A DNA stretch of 64,000 nt from Batkoa obscura (GCA_030770535.1 JASVEC010000014.1:868001-932000); one strand, 5' to 3'. Counted from the first letter of the stretch, positions 1 to 12,692 are shown. Numbers and translations are program-made. The notes: generated from the letters alone by a model not told the origin.

Positions 1-192
1 TTTGACCCTCTGCTTGATTTACAATTTTACCTCTATAATATTATCCTCATTAATATAACGCTTGAAAGCATTGATATCTTACATAGCAAAAGGCAGCACC
101 AAAAGCAACTAAAGAGTAATATAGTCAAGCCACGAATAATAATATGAACAATTTGAACTTTAGTATTATTATAATCTAACGTATCTGAGAGT

Positions 193-492
193 TTATTGAT
201 TTAGTGCATTCATAAAGTAAGGAAGATCTTCAGATGGATGTGTCCAATTTACATATTCAATCCGATGCTTTTTCTTCCTTTTTAATATCCTGTCAACCAT
301 TAAATCAATTCTTATTAGCAATAGACCCATGAGTAAATGTTTAAAAAATGGAACAAGATCACAATTGAATTTTACTTTGGCGAGTTTATTTTTATTGAAT
401 CTAAACATTTTGTCTTGAAAATTGACTAGAGGCTCATCTTTCAACAGTGGATTTAAAACTGTAATCTTAACACCTTCTTTCATATTATCCAA
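193..492 (-). CDS. Unrecognised 99-aa ORF, probably the tail of a decayed gene
   Basis: The reading frame is open from a Met to a stop (99 residues), basic, with a short hydrophobic stretch around residues 49-64. I recognise no domain. Open minus-strand frames with similar character continue upstream to about 700 but with breaks, so this ORF looks like the 3' part of a larger damaged gene. A second, more degraded copy of the same DNA lies at about 1940-2440 in the same orientation. That supports a once-real gene family rather than a chance ORF. It may be a pseudogene, or an exon of a gene whose structure I cannot resolve. No function is assigned. Confidence 0.3.
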   Translation of the reverse strand: MDNMKEGVKITVLNPLLKDEPLVNFQDKMFRFNKNKLAKVKFNCDLVPFFKHLLMGLLLIRIDLMVDRILKRKKKHRIEYVNWTHPSEDLPYFMNALNQ

Positions 493-941
493 AACACAAC
501 CAAATTGATTAATACTAGCACCAATCAGTATTAAATTCGTTGCTTTGTTTCTGTAAATATAATTGAATCATACTTGTACTCTTGTTTTCTTTATAATTAC
601 AAATTATAAATTTAGGTCCATCACTGATTATATCTTCTCGGATAATGTTTAACAAACTTTTTCTACGTTTACCTTTTGAATTATATTCTCTCTTTCCTGT
701 ATAAAATCCTTATATTATTTCGTTGATTTTTCTATTATTTACTGTTAAATAATGACTAACTTTACTATTAAAGATTATGTATTTCTTTTTTACTTTTGTT
801 TTACTTCGTTATATTGGGCGGTAGGATGGATGCTGTCATTACTTTATTTATTTCATAGAAAACAGTGCCTATATACTATTTTAACTATGGTTTAGCCCAA
901 TATTATATACATTTATATTACAATTTATTTTATTAAAAAAC

Positions 942-1047
942 ATATGGGGCTGTTTTTTTTGGTTTCATTATTTTTCCCTTTTTTAAGCACTATTTGAGTG
1001 GGAAAACTGTTAGTAAAATTCTTAAACAAAAAAATACATCCCCATAT
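942..1047 (+). mobile_element. MITE copy, near full length
   Basis: Begins TATGGGGCTGT and ends ACATCCCCATAT. The interior has the family signature: GGTTTCATTA, then a CACTATTTGAG core, then TTAGTAAAATTCTTAAAC. The ends are short inverted repeats next to TA. It has no coding capacity. I use the plus orientation for copies that read TGGGGATG at the left. Confidence 0.85.
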
Positions 1048-1274
1048 CTTAATAAAAAAATTTAGTATTTTAGAACTACATTATATCTATAAGTTTATTT
1101 AAAGTTCACGTAAAGTATTAGCTATAGAGTGATTAAAGTACTAATTATAGCAGCCAATCTAAGCCAGAAGGCAAATTATTAGATTTCATGTTAATTTTTT
1201 TTGAAATTTAAAATTAACTAATAAAAGTAAGTCTTCTTAAATATTAGTTCTCAATAGAGTCATACTAATAGTTA

Positions 1275-1452
1275 TATAAACCCGAAAGGATCCTCTACTG
1301 TCATTTATGACTACCAAAAAATTGATTATCAAAGGCTGAAAGAATTGGCACCGAGCCAGGAATAGTCCTGTAGAAAGATCCGTGGACAGTTCTATAAAGC
1401 AGGTTGAGCAAGGTGATCGATGGCATGAAGATGTTCAAGCTATGTATACTTG
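1275..1452 (+). pseudogene. Short broken coding relic of unknown family
   Basis: This patch is visibly less AT-rich than its surroundings and has coding-like composition. It contains the peptide stretch VEQGDRWHEDVQAMYT followed by a stop, and another open stretch to its left. The frame is not continuous. I could not name the family. A mobile-element origin or a host-gene origin are both possible. It also contains the perfect small stem CAGGA-ATAG-TCCTG, so a structured RNA is an alternative, but the peptide-like frames favour a coding relic. Confidence 0.3.
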
Positions 1453-1939
1453 AATATTAGTTTATATAAGCAAAAAACGCATGATTTTCCTATAAAATCT
1501 CCATGTACTATACCTTAATATATTGGTTTATCAAATGATAATTATGCCTCATACTCTAACTTCATTTTATGGCATACTACTTTACTAAGCTCAAACGATA
1601 GTCTTTACATAATAAATTTTTTTATTTAAAATAAGGATAGATACAAAAACTGTTACTATAACTCCCTTGCATACCAAAGATGCTAATAATACTTAAAACC
1701 CTGAGAAAGTAGCTATTCCAACGAATTTGATCAGATGTAACAAATTAATGGTTTAAAGCGAAACACAAAACTATAAAATGTAAAAATAGCAAAAAAAACA
1801 ATCATTAGTTATAATATTAATAAAGCAACCAATACTATGATGTTTAACGCATTTTTATTTCCTTGGGACTTTATTGGTTTAATATATCTCCTAAATGCAT
1901 AAAGCCTTTGCGCAGATGTAAATAAGCTATATATCTAAT

Positions 1940-2440
1940 CTTATATATATTCCTATCTTTAAGCATCTTACTAAACGTTAATTCAACTTTTATAGTAACA
2001 GTCCATAAATAAACTCTATAAAAGTGGCCTAAAATCATAGTTGAACTTCAGTTTTTATTGAATCTAATTATTCTACTTATAAAGCCAACTGAATATTTGT
2101 CTTTTGACAATCAATTTAAAGCTGTAATTTTGCCATCTTCTTTTATATTATTCAAAGTATGTTCAAATTAGTTCCTATTAATATTAATCAAAGTTGAGTT
2201 TATTCATTTATTTGTTGTTATCATCTTTCTCTACTTAGCAATTACAAATCCTTACTTTAGGCTCATTACTTACTATATCTTCTCTCAATCTTTGATAAAT
2301 CTTCACTGTGTACGTCTTTTAAAAAATATTTATTACTATTATTTTCTATCTGTAACCTATAAATTGTCTTTTTGGATTCTTCATTGCTTACTACTAGACA
2401 TTGCCCAAGTTCATTGTTAAATATTGTACACTTTTATTTT
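1940..2440 (-). pseudogene. Degraded paralogue of the 193-760 ORF region
   Basis: Aligning by eye with 260-760 gives a shared 16-mer (TTTTTATTGAATCTAA), followed by matching blocks around the segments that encode LLKDEP and the ORF's Met, and further matching blocks near 2250-2300 versus 620-650. Both copies lie on the minus strand. The frame is broken at several places. An open piece of about 50 codons (TIFNNELGQCLVVSNEESK...) at about 2290-2440 is probably an upstream part of the same protein. No function is recognised. Confidence 0.4.
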
Positions 2441-3002
2441 TGATTTATTGCTTTATTTTTGTATTTTAGAGGAAACTTATTTATTATCGTTATCATTCGA
2501 ATTCTAATAATTTATATTCGTTTACATCCCATTTGAAATTTAGTTCAAATTAACACAACTACACATTTATATCACATCACCTTTGCTTCATTTCCAGTCA
2601 CAAGTGCCACTCTTTTTTTATTTAGGTTATTATATATGTAAGTTTAAAAGCTAGTTTAAATCAAAAATAGAATTTTACAATTTTATTTTTTAGCTATTTC
2701 TTATTTAGTGTGGAATTTTTAGAGAACTATTAAAACTGGATAAAAAAATATTTCAATACAAGTTATTTTAAAACTAAGTAAAAAGCCAAATATTTTTGTA
2801 ATAATTGGTGTTTAATCTGCAATTTTTGCTAAAAAAATCGGAATCATTAAAACTCAAACAGATGAAAGACTGAGTTTAGTTTAAGAGCTCGATTCGAATT
2901 TTATCCAGTCTTTTTATACATAAACTATACTAAAAGTGAACAAAAACTTTTCGTAAAAATACTTTGATAAATGTTTACACAGCTTTAAGCATTGCCACAA
3001 GT

Positions 3003-3107
3003 AATGAGGATGTTTTTTTTGGTTTCATTACTTTTTCCATTTTTTGAGCGCTATTTGAGCGGAAAATTATTAGCAAAATTCTTAAACACAAAAATACATC
3101 GCCTAAT
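3003..3107 (+). mobile_element. MITE copy, full length, ends eroded
   Basis: Carries the family interior (GGTTTCATTACTTTTTCC, GAGCGCTATTTGAGCGG, CTTAAACACAAAAATACATC). The terminal GGGG/CCCC blocks are mutated (GAGG at left, GCCT at right), so it is older than copies such as 23780-23885. Confidence 0.8.
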
Positions 3108-4224
3108 GTTTTTTTATGAAATAACTTTCTAAATTTTGATTTATTTATAGCTATTTAGATATAATTATAAAGAAGTTGTTAAAGAAGTAGAGTTGACTTT
3201 TGAACTATTTTGGTATATTTTTGTTACAATTTTATATATAATTCTATTAAATCAAAAAGGACTAGCTTAAATCAAACACTATTTTAATCAATATAGTGTA
3301 TTATACTATATTATGCTAAGCATTATAATACAAAAAATGATCAATTGGAGTTATTTTGTTGATATGAATCTGTTATAATTAAACCAATAAAAAAGTCTTT
3401 CATAATAACTTAAAACTTATTAATTTCCTTTATAAAATAATTTTTTATCATCATTAGGTCTTTTTCGGAAAATTATCACTTTTATATAAGAGTTACACTA
3501 TCTTGTTTTATTTTATGTGACCATCTTTATTTTTTTATCAGTTAAATTGTTATTTGTATCTACATTTAAATCTCCAAAGTTTATTAAAAATGAATTAAAG
3601 CTTCATTTAACTATATTAAAACATAAACTTTTGAATATATTCGATAGTTAAAAGTTTATAAATCAAACTTGAACAAATACATTTGACAAAGTACTTTTAT
3701 CTTTAATTTTTTATATAAACAGAAGTCGAGATTTTTGCTCATTTCTTCTTAATGAGTATTAGAACGGATAGTCATACATTATAACTAGGAAATACATTTT
3801 AGTTTTTGATTAAATCTTTTTTAAAGAAAGTAGCTGCTTAATTGGTGCTCTAATATTATCAAATTGTAAGTAGCCAGCGTCTATATTTCATATTTAATTG
3901 GTTTATACCCATCCTCTAAAAAACCATAATGGCTTAATGTTTACAAAAAAACTCGGAAAGAAAATTCCGAGATTAATAGCGAAAATGAAGTTTCAAGTCA
4001 AAAAACTTGAGCTAAAAAATTTCGGCAAAAGATAGGCTAAAAATGAACTACCAAAAAAGAATCAAGCTAATTTTTTAAAAAATAAGGCTTTAAAAAGATC
4101 TTCCATTGGTTAATTTCTAAGCATAAAATTTTTAGTAATAATTAATTTATATTTTGAAAAAGTATAAAAAATCAAAAAAATAATGATATTAAATTTTTAA
4201 CTTTTAATAAAAATAGAATATATA

Positions 4225-5943
4225 ATGTCGAATAATTTAAAACAAGAGTTTAGTGTTGAGAAAGATAATAATGAAACAAATCAAGAATTCAGTGTTGAAA
4301 GTGGTACACTAAACAACAACCAAGTCGAAATTACTTTAGGAAAAACAAAGATCATATTGATTTTGATATCATTAGTTTTATCAATTTTAATCGCTGCTGT
4401 AGATGAAACTATAGTGGCAACTGCTCTAGCAGCAATAACTAAGGAGTTTAATGGCAGTGGCGAAGTAACTTGGATAGCCGGAGCTTATCTATTAACTATG
4501 ACAGCGTTTGAGCCATTGTATGGGAAATTTTCAGATTTATTTGGACGAAAATACTGTCTATTATTTAGTTTATTTTTGTTTTTAATTGGTTCAATTGTTT
4601 GTGGTACTGCTACTAGTCTTATAGTTTTAATTATTTTTCGTGCAATTTCAGGTATTGCAGCTGGGGGATTAATATCGTTAGCCTTTATCGTTGTCTCAGG
4701 TAAGCTATAGCATACATTACAAATAATAATTTAACTTATAATCATTTACTATAGATATTATACCTATTGAAACTAGAAGTGGTTATTTAAGTTTAATTAA
4801 TGGTACTTTTGCCCTGTCCTATGTTATTGGCCCATTATTAGGTGGAGTATTTGTAGATTATGTTGATTGGAGATGGGTGTTTTACATAAATATACCAATA
4901 GTTGTAGTAGCAACTGCATTAATTATGTTTACATTACCCAATCATAAAAGTGAAGATAACATAAAGGAAACATTGAAAAGGGTCGACATATTTGGTACTA
5001 TAACTTTGGTCGTTGGAATAATATTGTTGGTTTTAGCACTTAATTGGGGAGGAAAAGAATACCCTTGGTCATCCCCTCAAGTAATAGTTTGCTTAATACT
5101 CGGTTTAATTATATTGGGTATATTTGTTCTTATTGAGAAAAAGTATGCTGTTGAGCCTGTTATACCAAGTAAAATGTTTACTCCAAATGCTATCTTACTG
5201 AACCTATGTTCTATGTTGTTTGGCTTTTCAATGTTTGTATATATGTACTATTGGCCACTGTATCATCAAACGATTTATTCTTCTTCAGCTATTATTGCAG
5301 GTATTGAAACTTTGCCTATTTTAGTCGGTATATGTGGGTTCGCTGCTGCATCTGGTTTACTTGTTAATAAGCTTAAATTTTATCGACCATTTATTTGGTC
5401 AGGTATGGTGCTCTTAGTCATTGGGAACTCTTTAATGGCAAGGTTATCCGATAACATTTTGAGATTTGAAGAAATACTCTATCCATTATTAATTGGTATT
5501 GGTATTGGTTTAAGTATTCAAACATGCCTAGTTGCTTCTCAAGTTGCTGTCAAAGAAGAAGGTAATTATGAACTTTATTTATGTTTTATAAATTTACTTA
5601 ACATACTGTTTTATTAGATGTAGCCATCATGACAGCATTTATCAACTTTTCTTTAACAATAGGTGGTGTATTTGGATTAGCTATACAAGGAAGTATTTTT
5701 AATAATATACTAGTTAACAATTTGAACACATTACTACCTGATATCGACTCTAGTTTAATCATTAATTCATTAAGTTATCTACATTCATTACCTTCAGATC
5801 AACATGCTCTAGCCATTCAAGCTTACTTGACTGCTTATCGTATTATGTTCCTATCTTTAGTCCCCTTTTCTGCTTTGAGTTTAATACTTTCTTTGTTCAT
5901 TAAGCATATCCCTCTCACTACTACAAAAACACCTTCTCATTAA
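4225..5943 (+). CDS. MFS multidrug/proton antiporter, DHA2-like (three exons)
   Basis: Exons 4225-4699, 4755-5561 and 5618-5943 join in frame to a 535-aa protein. Both introns are 55-56 nt with GTAAGC/GTAATT donors and TAG acceptors. The polar N-terminus (about 45 residues) is followed by a first membrane helix ending AAVDETIVATAL (motif D1-like of DHA2 transporters), then YGKFSDLFGRKY (MFS motif A, loop 2-3) and FRAISGIAAGGL (motif B/C region). Across the first junction it reads VVSDIIPIETRSGYLS, then ALSYVIGPLLGGVF and WRWVFYINIP, a strong signature of the 14-helix DHA2 drug:H+ antiporters. The likely role is export of toxic compounds at the plasma membrane or vacuole; the substrate cannot be read from sequence. 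It stands alone, with TATAAAAA 55-62 nt upstream of the ATG. Confidence 0.9.
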
Positions 5944-8900
5944 GTTTGATTAAATAATAAAGTTTCAAAAAATTAAACAAATAAAAGTTGTTAATTGTAT
6001 CAGCAAATAGATTTTATACCTAAATTCAATTATTTTTGAGTAAAAGAATTTACTATAGCAGTCCTAGACCTTCACGTTTCAAATTGATCAAAACTAAGAT
6101 TATCAGAAATCCTTTTATTTTAAGAAAAACTAATATGAACTTTAAAATTGTACTTTCATAAGCCAACTGGATAACAGATTTATGATTTTTACTATGAAAT
6201 CGTTTGTGTCGTCTCATGTTAATTTTAAGTATAAATTACTTTATAATAATGTGATCTTTTTTGTAGCACAAGTTGTAAGAGTAACTAACAGCAATCACAA
6301 AATCAATTCTTGTAAAATTTGGCCTAAAAATCCAAAAATATTATTGATTAGGACATCTAAATAACACTCTCTACTATGCTATTGGTTTTTAGTTTTCTGA
6401 ACAATTATTTGAGCCAACATAAGTTAGCCAATATTTTATTATTAGTGATTGTAAAATAGTAATAATTATCTAATTTAAGTAAAATTAAAAAATATTAGAT
6501 AAAAAATGATTTCTTATCAAAAATTTAAGAACCAAAACTACCATTGTAGCCCCTATGACCTGTTTTTAGTGCAAATCAAAAAATCGGGCTGCTTTATAAA
6601 TTCCCTTATACATCCTTTAGTTTAAGATTTTGTTAAACGACATTTAAAATTATGTCCAATCTATTATGTTTTAATAAATAAAGTAAATTTTCAGTGGGAG
6701 TAAAATAATGGCATAACAATTCATATCTTTTATTTTCATATATATCTTTTTCCAATATTATTTATTGTTATCTGATATTTTCGGAATTAAGTTGTAGATT
6801 TGAGGTAGCAATTTCACCAATTTTGAACAAAAAAACTAATTTTTAATGAAAAAAATAACAAGTATAGTTTAAAATCTCTAGTTTTTGAGCTTTTATTTAT
6901 TCAAATTTTAATCTCCCAACTTTTGATTGGATGTGATTTTAATTTCAATAATTGTATTTGTTTTTTGTTGAAAACTGTAAATTGTTGTCTCAAATCTTTA
7001 ATCCTTACTCTACTGATTAATAATTGAAAAAAGAGCATAATATGAGGGGATGTCAAAGTAAATGTTTAATATTATATTAAATATCATGATGTATTAAATA
7101 ATGCTTATTATAAATCAAATTGATGAATAAAATCATATATGAAATAGAATTATTAAGGACTGTCTTTTTACTAAAACAAGTAATAAAATGTACGAAAATA
7201 ATGTGCTTCATTTTGGGCTTTTCTTTAAAATTTCAAATGGTAAATGAGATTTGCTTTAACTAAAATGGTTATTCGGAAAGATAAAATGCGGAAAAGTATT
7301 TCGCGTGCTCTAGGCCTTTTCCAATAGCCACGGATTTATTAAAGTAAAACTATGTCATTTTTATTGCTTCATAAAATTGCAACTATTTAATTTCTTACAA
7401 CTTTGTTATTTTTTAATATTTATTATTTTAAACTAATTTTACTATCTTATTTTTATTGAAGGCAATTTTACTTTGTTACTAACTGTTCCTATGTTAGCCA
7501 AACATTAATAAATATAGCTAATAGATCCTTTATTGGTCTAAAAAAGAAAGTATTAAAAATATAAAAGTAAAATTTTGACTTTTTTTGACTTAATATTCGC
7601 TATTTATTTTTAGCACAATTATATTTTAATTTTTTTGAAATTAAACTAATTATAATAGTTAAGGTTTTGATATGCTTAAGAACATGTGATTTAATTATAC
7701 AATTTATTTTAGAATAATTTATTTAAATTTTCATGTTAGTATGCGGCAATTTTCTACTTATTGAATAGAATAATTTAAGTCCGTTATATAATACGTCGTA
7801 CATCCCTATAAATCACCACTCTTTTTCTTCAATTACTTGTTATATACTGTTTCGCAATTTAGCTCATAAAGTGTGGATGGATCATTAGCTACTTTGATTT
7901 TAACTTTAACCATATTGATTATTTTAAATTTAATTTAATCTATTACTTTAACAAAGTTGCAAAGTATCAGCAACAAAGGTTTTTGCTATTTAGAATTATG
8001 GTCTAGAGCACTTAAAAATGTGGATAAACTTATTTCTACTCCAACTTCATCCTAGTTATAAGCTTTATTGAAAGCAGTATCAAAACTTTAGCGTTTCAAG
8101 TTTCTCAGCTTTTTGCATAAACTTGCTTTTTTCTCTTACTACATAAGGAAATATTATTAAATATGGTAAACGGAGTATTTTATAAAGAGCTATCAAAAAG
8201 TTCAAGAGTTTGGTTTTAGATAAGCGGCCAAATCTTTAAAAATTGCTAATATTTTTGAACTAATAATAATTCAATAATTATTCAATTCATTTATTTTTAA
8301 TTTTATTTTACTATCTATAAGAACTTCCATGTTTTTGACCCTAATCTTATCCCTTGTTCTCACTCAATTAGATAACTTAATCTTATTTGCAAAGTGGATA
8401 TCATTTGTAAGTTATTTGAGGGCAATTCTGAAGATTTTTTCTAAGGTTTCACTTATTATACAATAACACTTTTAATGTTTCAGATTGCTCATACCCTGTA
8501 TAATTGATTGGTTGTAACTTTTACAGGTCAACTGATTAGAAAAACAGAATTTAGAAACTAAAGTCAAGTGCTATTAAATAATTTTATTATGATCTCTCTA
8601 TGTATATTTCTGAAATCTCTTATCAAAATATTGGGATATATAAGACTGATTACTTGATCTTTACTTTATAAGTCATAATGTCAAAATGTCAAAAATGTCA
8701 TAAAATTCAAAACTCTAGATTTATTACTACATTATCATCTAGATATTCTTGATACTATCCTTCAGTAAAATAATTTTGGATAATCTTAAACCGAAAAAAA
8801 TTAAGATGCGTAAAAGATAAAAAACCCAAAAACCCAATGCATAATGTTATTCGCTATTAAAAAAATGTACTCAATACCCAAAACAAGAATTAACTTTTCT

Positions 8901-9322
8901 AAACAGACGCAATTTCCTAATAAACTAAGAAATCTATTAATAAATTAAGAATAGATGATTAAAAATTTTCAGCATCTGCCTTTTATTTCCTATTTAGAAT
9001 GAAATCTTACTAAAAACCCTTAAATTGGCAATTTAAGAAAAACAATGACAAAATTTCTAAGGAAAAAAGTGAATACAAATTTAAACTGAAGTAATGTCCA
9101 GCCAATGAATAGGCAACTAGAAATAAAAAGCGAATAAAGAGCCTTTCAATAGAAAAGCTCAAAGAATAATAATATTACTGAAAGAATAATTATTAAAAAA
9201 GAAAACTTTGTTTATAGATCAAAGTATAAATACACTTGATTTTCTTCAAAGTTTTAAACATCAAATTATAAAAAAATTAAATTTATTTATTTATAGCTTA
9301 TTAAAAAAGTATAACATAAAAA
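5944..9322. other. AT-rich intergenic stretch, nothing supportable
   Basis: About 3.4 kb of A/T-rich DNA. I found no MITE copy, no tRNA and no coding frame with family resemblance. A 60-codon frame at 6182-6364 looks accidental. A TATAAATA box at 9225-9232 lies about 95 nt before the zinc-finger gene. Confidence 0.6.
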
Positions 9323-9976
9323 ATGAATAACAACACATTATATCCACAATATGCCTATCTAGATACCGAGTATTTTTCTTCACCAATAGTTGTACCAGAT
9401 TATAACTTTTTATCTGATACAAATGTACAACAAGACTTAGTATGGCCTTATTATAACGATTATTCATTAGATACTCAATTAAGTTATCAAGATGCTCAAT
9501 TTAGCTATTACGAGCCTCAGATTGTTTACTGTGAGGCTCCTATGTTGAATATGCCAGCTATTGATTCTATACCAATGAGTTTACCAATGAAAGATGTTAA
9601 AAGAGAAAGGGTGGAAGAGTCATTCCCATATACAATGCCAAATACACCTAATACACATAGCTCACCTATCAAGAAGAATATGAGTTGTACAAAGAGTACA
9701 AACAACACAAAGAATGATAACAAAGAAAAGCCATTATATCAATGTGATATATGTAAAAAATCATTCGAAAGAAAGTATGTATTAAAGCGACATATTGGAT
9801 CTCACTTTAACATCAAAACACATCATTGCAAACCTTGTAATATTTCGTTTTACCGTAAAGATATTTATGATCGCCATAGAACTACTAAGAAATGTGTTAA
9901 GGCTCATCAGCTCCTTCCACTTCATTGTACAAATTACATCCAAAACATTAACCCCTCCTTCTCCTCTAGCTCCTAG
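9323..9976 (+). CDS. C2H2 zinc-finger protein, probable transcription factor
   Basis: Intronless, 217 aa. The first two thirds are Tyr/Asp/Pro-rich and low in structure, as in an activation region. Two zinc fingers follow: CDICKKSFERKYVLKRHIGSH (about residues 141-161, canonical C-x2-C-x12-H-x3-H) and a second starting CKPCNISFYRKD and ending H-RTTKK-C (about 169-191), in which Cys replaces the last His, a variant seen in fungal C2H2 factors. The tail is Ser-rich. Targets are unknown. It stands alone between two gene-poor stretches, with TATAAATA about 95 nt upstream of the ATG. The number and spacing of fingers fit a small DNA-binding regulator; no orthologue is named. Confidence 0.85.
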   Translation: MNNNTLYPQYAYLDTEYFSSPIVVPDYNFLSDTNVQQDLVWPYYNDYSLDTQLSYQDAQFSYYEPQIVYCEAPMLNMPAIDSIPMSLPMKDVKRERVEESFPYTMPNTPNTHSSPIKKNMSCTKSTNNTKNDNKEKPLYQCDICKKSFERKYVLKRHIGSHFNIKTHHCKPCNISFYRKDIYDRHRTTKKCVKAHQLLPLHCTNYIQNINPSFSSSS

Positions 9977-11399
9977 TGAGTTTCATTTTTACTATCCTCT
10001 CCTTAAAAAACAATAAGATTTAAAAATTTGATTTTTTTAGTAAAGTGTACAATAATTAAGTTAAAATAAAGAATATAAATAACAAATATATATATATATT
10101 AAACAATGGGTTATTGTTTTACTTATTCTTTTAATACTGAGACTATGTTATAATTAAGTATATTACTAATGATATAGTACTTATCCTATATTGTAGGAGT
10201 TCAAATGATGAATTTAGTATACTGTTACTATAGGTATTCTATTCTAGCTGAGAGTATATTACTAATAATATTAATTTCATTATAAATACTTTATAGCAAC
10301 AAATTTTAATAATAAGCTCTATAAATTATATAGCTTAGAAATACATTACAATAGAAAGAAGTCAATAAATTGCTCAGGAAGCTTGGCTTTAAAAGTTATT
10401 AGTAAAACCAAAAATAAATAACATTTTAAAGGGGAGATTATTAACGGAGCTGATTTCAGCCTTTGTAAGATAAAGCCAAAGATAAGGTATACAATATAAA
10501 TTAAGATCTACTACTTCCAACTTAAAGAATAAATGATCTAAAGTTTTGGCAATTAGTGAAAAAATTAGCTTAAAGATTAAAATAAACTTTTCCAAGTAAG
10601 TTTACTATTTTTGTATTATTTTCCCTAGCTTCTTAACTTGGCGCTAGTACTCAATAATATGACATAAATATTTTCCTTTGATACGGTTTTAAGGGTTGAA
10701 TTTAATTTAGTGAAAAATCGACTTTTATAAAAAAACTATGTAGCTCTATTCAATTAATAAAAATTTATAAGCAATCATAAATTTAATATTTTCAAGTTAC
10801 TTGATTATAAATTCGATTACAATAACCCGAAATCTATAACTTATATTAGTTAATAAATAAATACATTGATTACCGACTTATCATTCATTTATATGTATTT
10901 TTATAATGAATAGGAATTAACCTTATTCATTATTTTAAATAGATGAGTGTAATTAATATATTTTATTAATTAGCTAATTAAACATTGTAAAATGTTAATT
11001 TATTGTTCGACTAATCACACAATAACTATAATTATTAAGATTAAATTGAATGCGTAAGTATTTGGCCACTATACCTTTGTATAAGACTTTAAAGTATAAT
11101 TTGTACTTCAACTATAATATTTATCTATGCTCAATTGATTGCTTTTTGTTTTACATATTATTTTGAGAGTATAATATTACTTAACATTTGTGTCACCAAT
11201 TAAGTGCCTACTATCTATACACAATTATTTGCTCTGTATATTTGTAAAATAGTTATAAATACAAATTCTAAAAACAGTTGGAATTATAATAAAATATATA
11301 ATACTTATTTTAATAAATTATATAAAACCAATTTTCAAAATAGTTCTTTTATACTTCTGTTTTATGAGTATTTTTTAATATAATCATCTACTTACTAGT

Positions 11400-11505
11400 A
11401 TTTGGGGATGTATTTTTGTGTTTAAGAATTTTACTAACAAATTTTCCGCCTTAAATAGTAGTTAAAAATGGAAAAAATAATGAAGTAAAAAAAAACACTC
11501 CCATT
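11400..11505 (-). mobile_element. MITE copy, full length
   Basis: Minus orientation: left end TTGGGGATGTATTTTTGTG, interior AAGAATTTTACTAACAAA and ATGGAAAAAATAATGAAG, right end AACACTCCCAT. Both terminal blocks are recognisable. Confidence 0.8.
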
Positions 11506-11927
11506 TTTTGAAAATAAATAACCAAAAAAAATTTTGTAAAAATTGCAAAAAAAGTATTATTGAAATAATTTTCCAAGTTTCATTTTCTAAATAAAAAAAG
11601 AAATATTACATTAATTGCTCTTTATTGATATAAGGTAATACTATTTAAGAGCAAAAGTTAATGCTATACTAGAAAAACTAATTATGGTTGTCAACCTAGT
11701 CAGTGTTTTTTATTGAATTAATTTTTTCAAGAATTAGTAATAGTTACAAAAGATAATACTTACTGTTGCAATCTATTACCATCGCCGCGAAATATTAAAA
11801 AATGAGGAATATTTTGGGCAAGAAAACCTGATACTACTGCTTTGATTTAAATATGGATTAGGTGCTTTTAACTTTATTCTAAACATAAAATAAAAAAAGC
11901 CCTCACAGTTAAATTAAACAAAAATAA

Positions 11928-11993
11928 AGGGATGTTTTTTTGGTTTGATTACTTCTCCATTTTTTAAACGCTATTTGAGCAGAAAGACTAGCT
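11928..11993 (+). mobile_element. MITE fragment (left part)
   Basis: Contains GGGATGTTTTTTTGGTTTGATTA and the ACGCTATTTGAGC core, then loses similarity before the right terminus. It lies about 55 bp from the tRNA-Lys at 12048. Confidence 0.7.
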
Positions 11994-12047
11994 AGCATAA
12001 AATCAAAAATCCCAATAAATTGAGAGTTCAAAACTTTAGTTAGAATT

Positions 12048-12120
12048 AGCCTAATATGGGGCTCGAACCCATGACCCTGAGATTAAAAGTCTCATGCTCT
12101 ACCGACTGAGCTAATCAGGC
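12048..12120 (-). tRNA. tRNA-Lys (anticodon UUU)
   Basis: 73-nt cloverleaf on the minus strand: acceptor GCCTGAT pairs with ATTAGGC, the D arm is GCTC...GAGC, the anticodon stem TGAGA/TCTCA encloses CTTTTAA with anticodon TTT, and the T arm is TGGGTTCGAGCCCCA. No intron. The discriminator base is T, as in the four CUU copies. MITE fragments lie on both sides (ending 11993 and starting 12205). Confidence 0.92.
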
Positions 12121-12204
12121 AAGTTATACTTACTGCTTAAGATGTAAATAATATTTATATTGCAACACTAATGAAAGAGGAATAATTTTTAAAGTATGGA
12201 AATA

Positions 12205-12288
12205 TGCTTTAAGAATTTTACTAACTTTTCCGCTCAAATAGTACTTAAAATGGAAAGGGTGGTGAAACAGAAAAGACACCCCCATATA
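12205..12288 (-). mobile_element. MITE copy, lacking the left end
   Basis: Starts inside the element (CTTTAAGAATTTTACTAAC) and keeps CCGCTCAAATAGTACTTAAAA and the right terminus GACACCCCCATAT. It starts 84 bp from the tRNA-Lys. Confidence 0.75.
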
Positions 12289-12478
12289 TTTTTACAAGAC
12301 TTTATTATAAAGTGAGAACTATTTAAAAGAAATATTATTAATTTGGATTTAAAGATATGAGCTAGTATAAGCATAAAAACTATTTGACTAACTATTAACT
12401 GTTTTTTAATAGCTGTTAATAGTTAAAAAGATAGTTTGTATATTTATACTGATTTATACTTTTAAATTTATATTATAA

Positions 12479-12570
12479 GAACGTTTTTTGACTTCATTGC
12501 TTTTCCCATTTTTTAAGCGCTATTTGGGTGGAAAGATTGTTAGTAAAATTAAAAAAATACATTCTTGTTT
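12479..12570 (+). mobile_element. MITE copy, degraded
   Basis: Keeps TTTTTTGACTTCATTGC, AAGCGCTATTTGGGTGG and TTAGTAAAATT, with a damaged left end and a shortened right end (ATACATTCTTG). Confidence 0.7.
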
Positions 12571-12692
12571 GTTTTATTTTTATTTTATTTTATTTTATTT
12601 AATTGTTATTTTATTAATACTTGTATAGTTTAATCTTAATTTTAGCTTGGTACAATAATTATGAATTTTTTTGTTGATATTTTATAATAACA

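Larger units (their letters stand above)
493..4224. other. AT-rich intergenic desert with relics and two MITEs
   Basis: About 3.7 kb without an intact gene. It contains the upstream remains of the 193-492 ORF (to about 760), MITE copies at 942-1047 and 3003-3107, a short coding relic at about 1275-1452 and a degraded paralogue at about 1940-2440. From 2500 to 4150 I see only A/T-rich sequence without supportable coding frames. A TATAAAAA box at 4163-4170 precedes the transporter start. Confidence 0.6.

Noticed and set aside
6182-6364. 60-codon ORF
   Set aside because: No similarity, low-complexity composition, length near chance expectation for this AT content.
10389-10595. 68-codon minus-strand ORF rich in Leu/Phe
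   Set aside because: Reads like translated AT-rich DNA; no domain and no exon neighbours that extend it.
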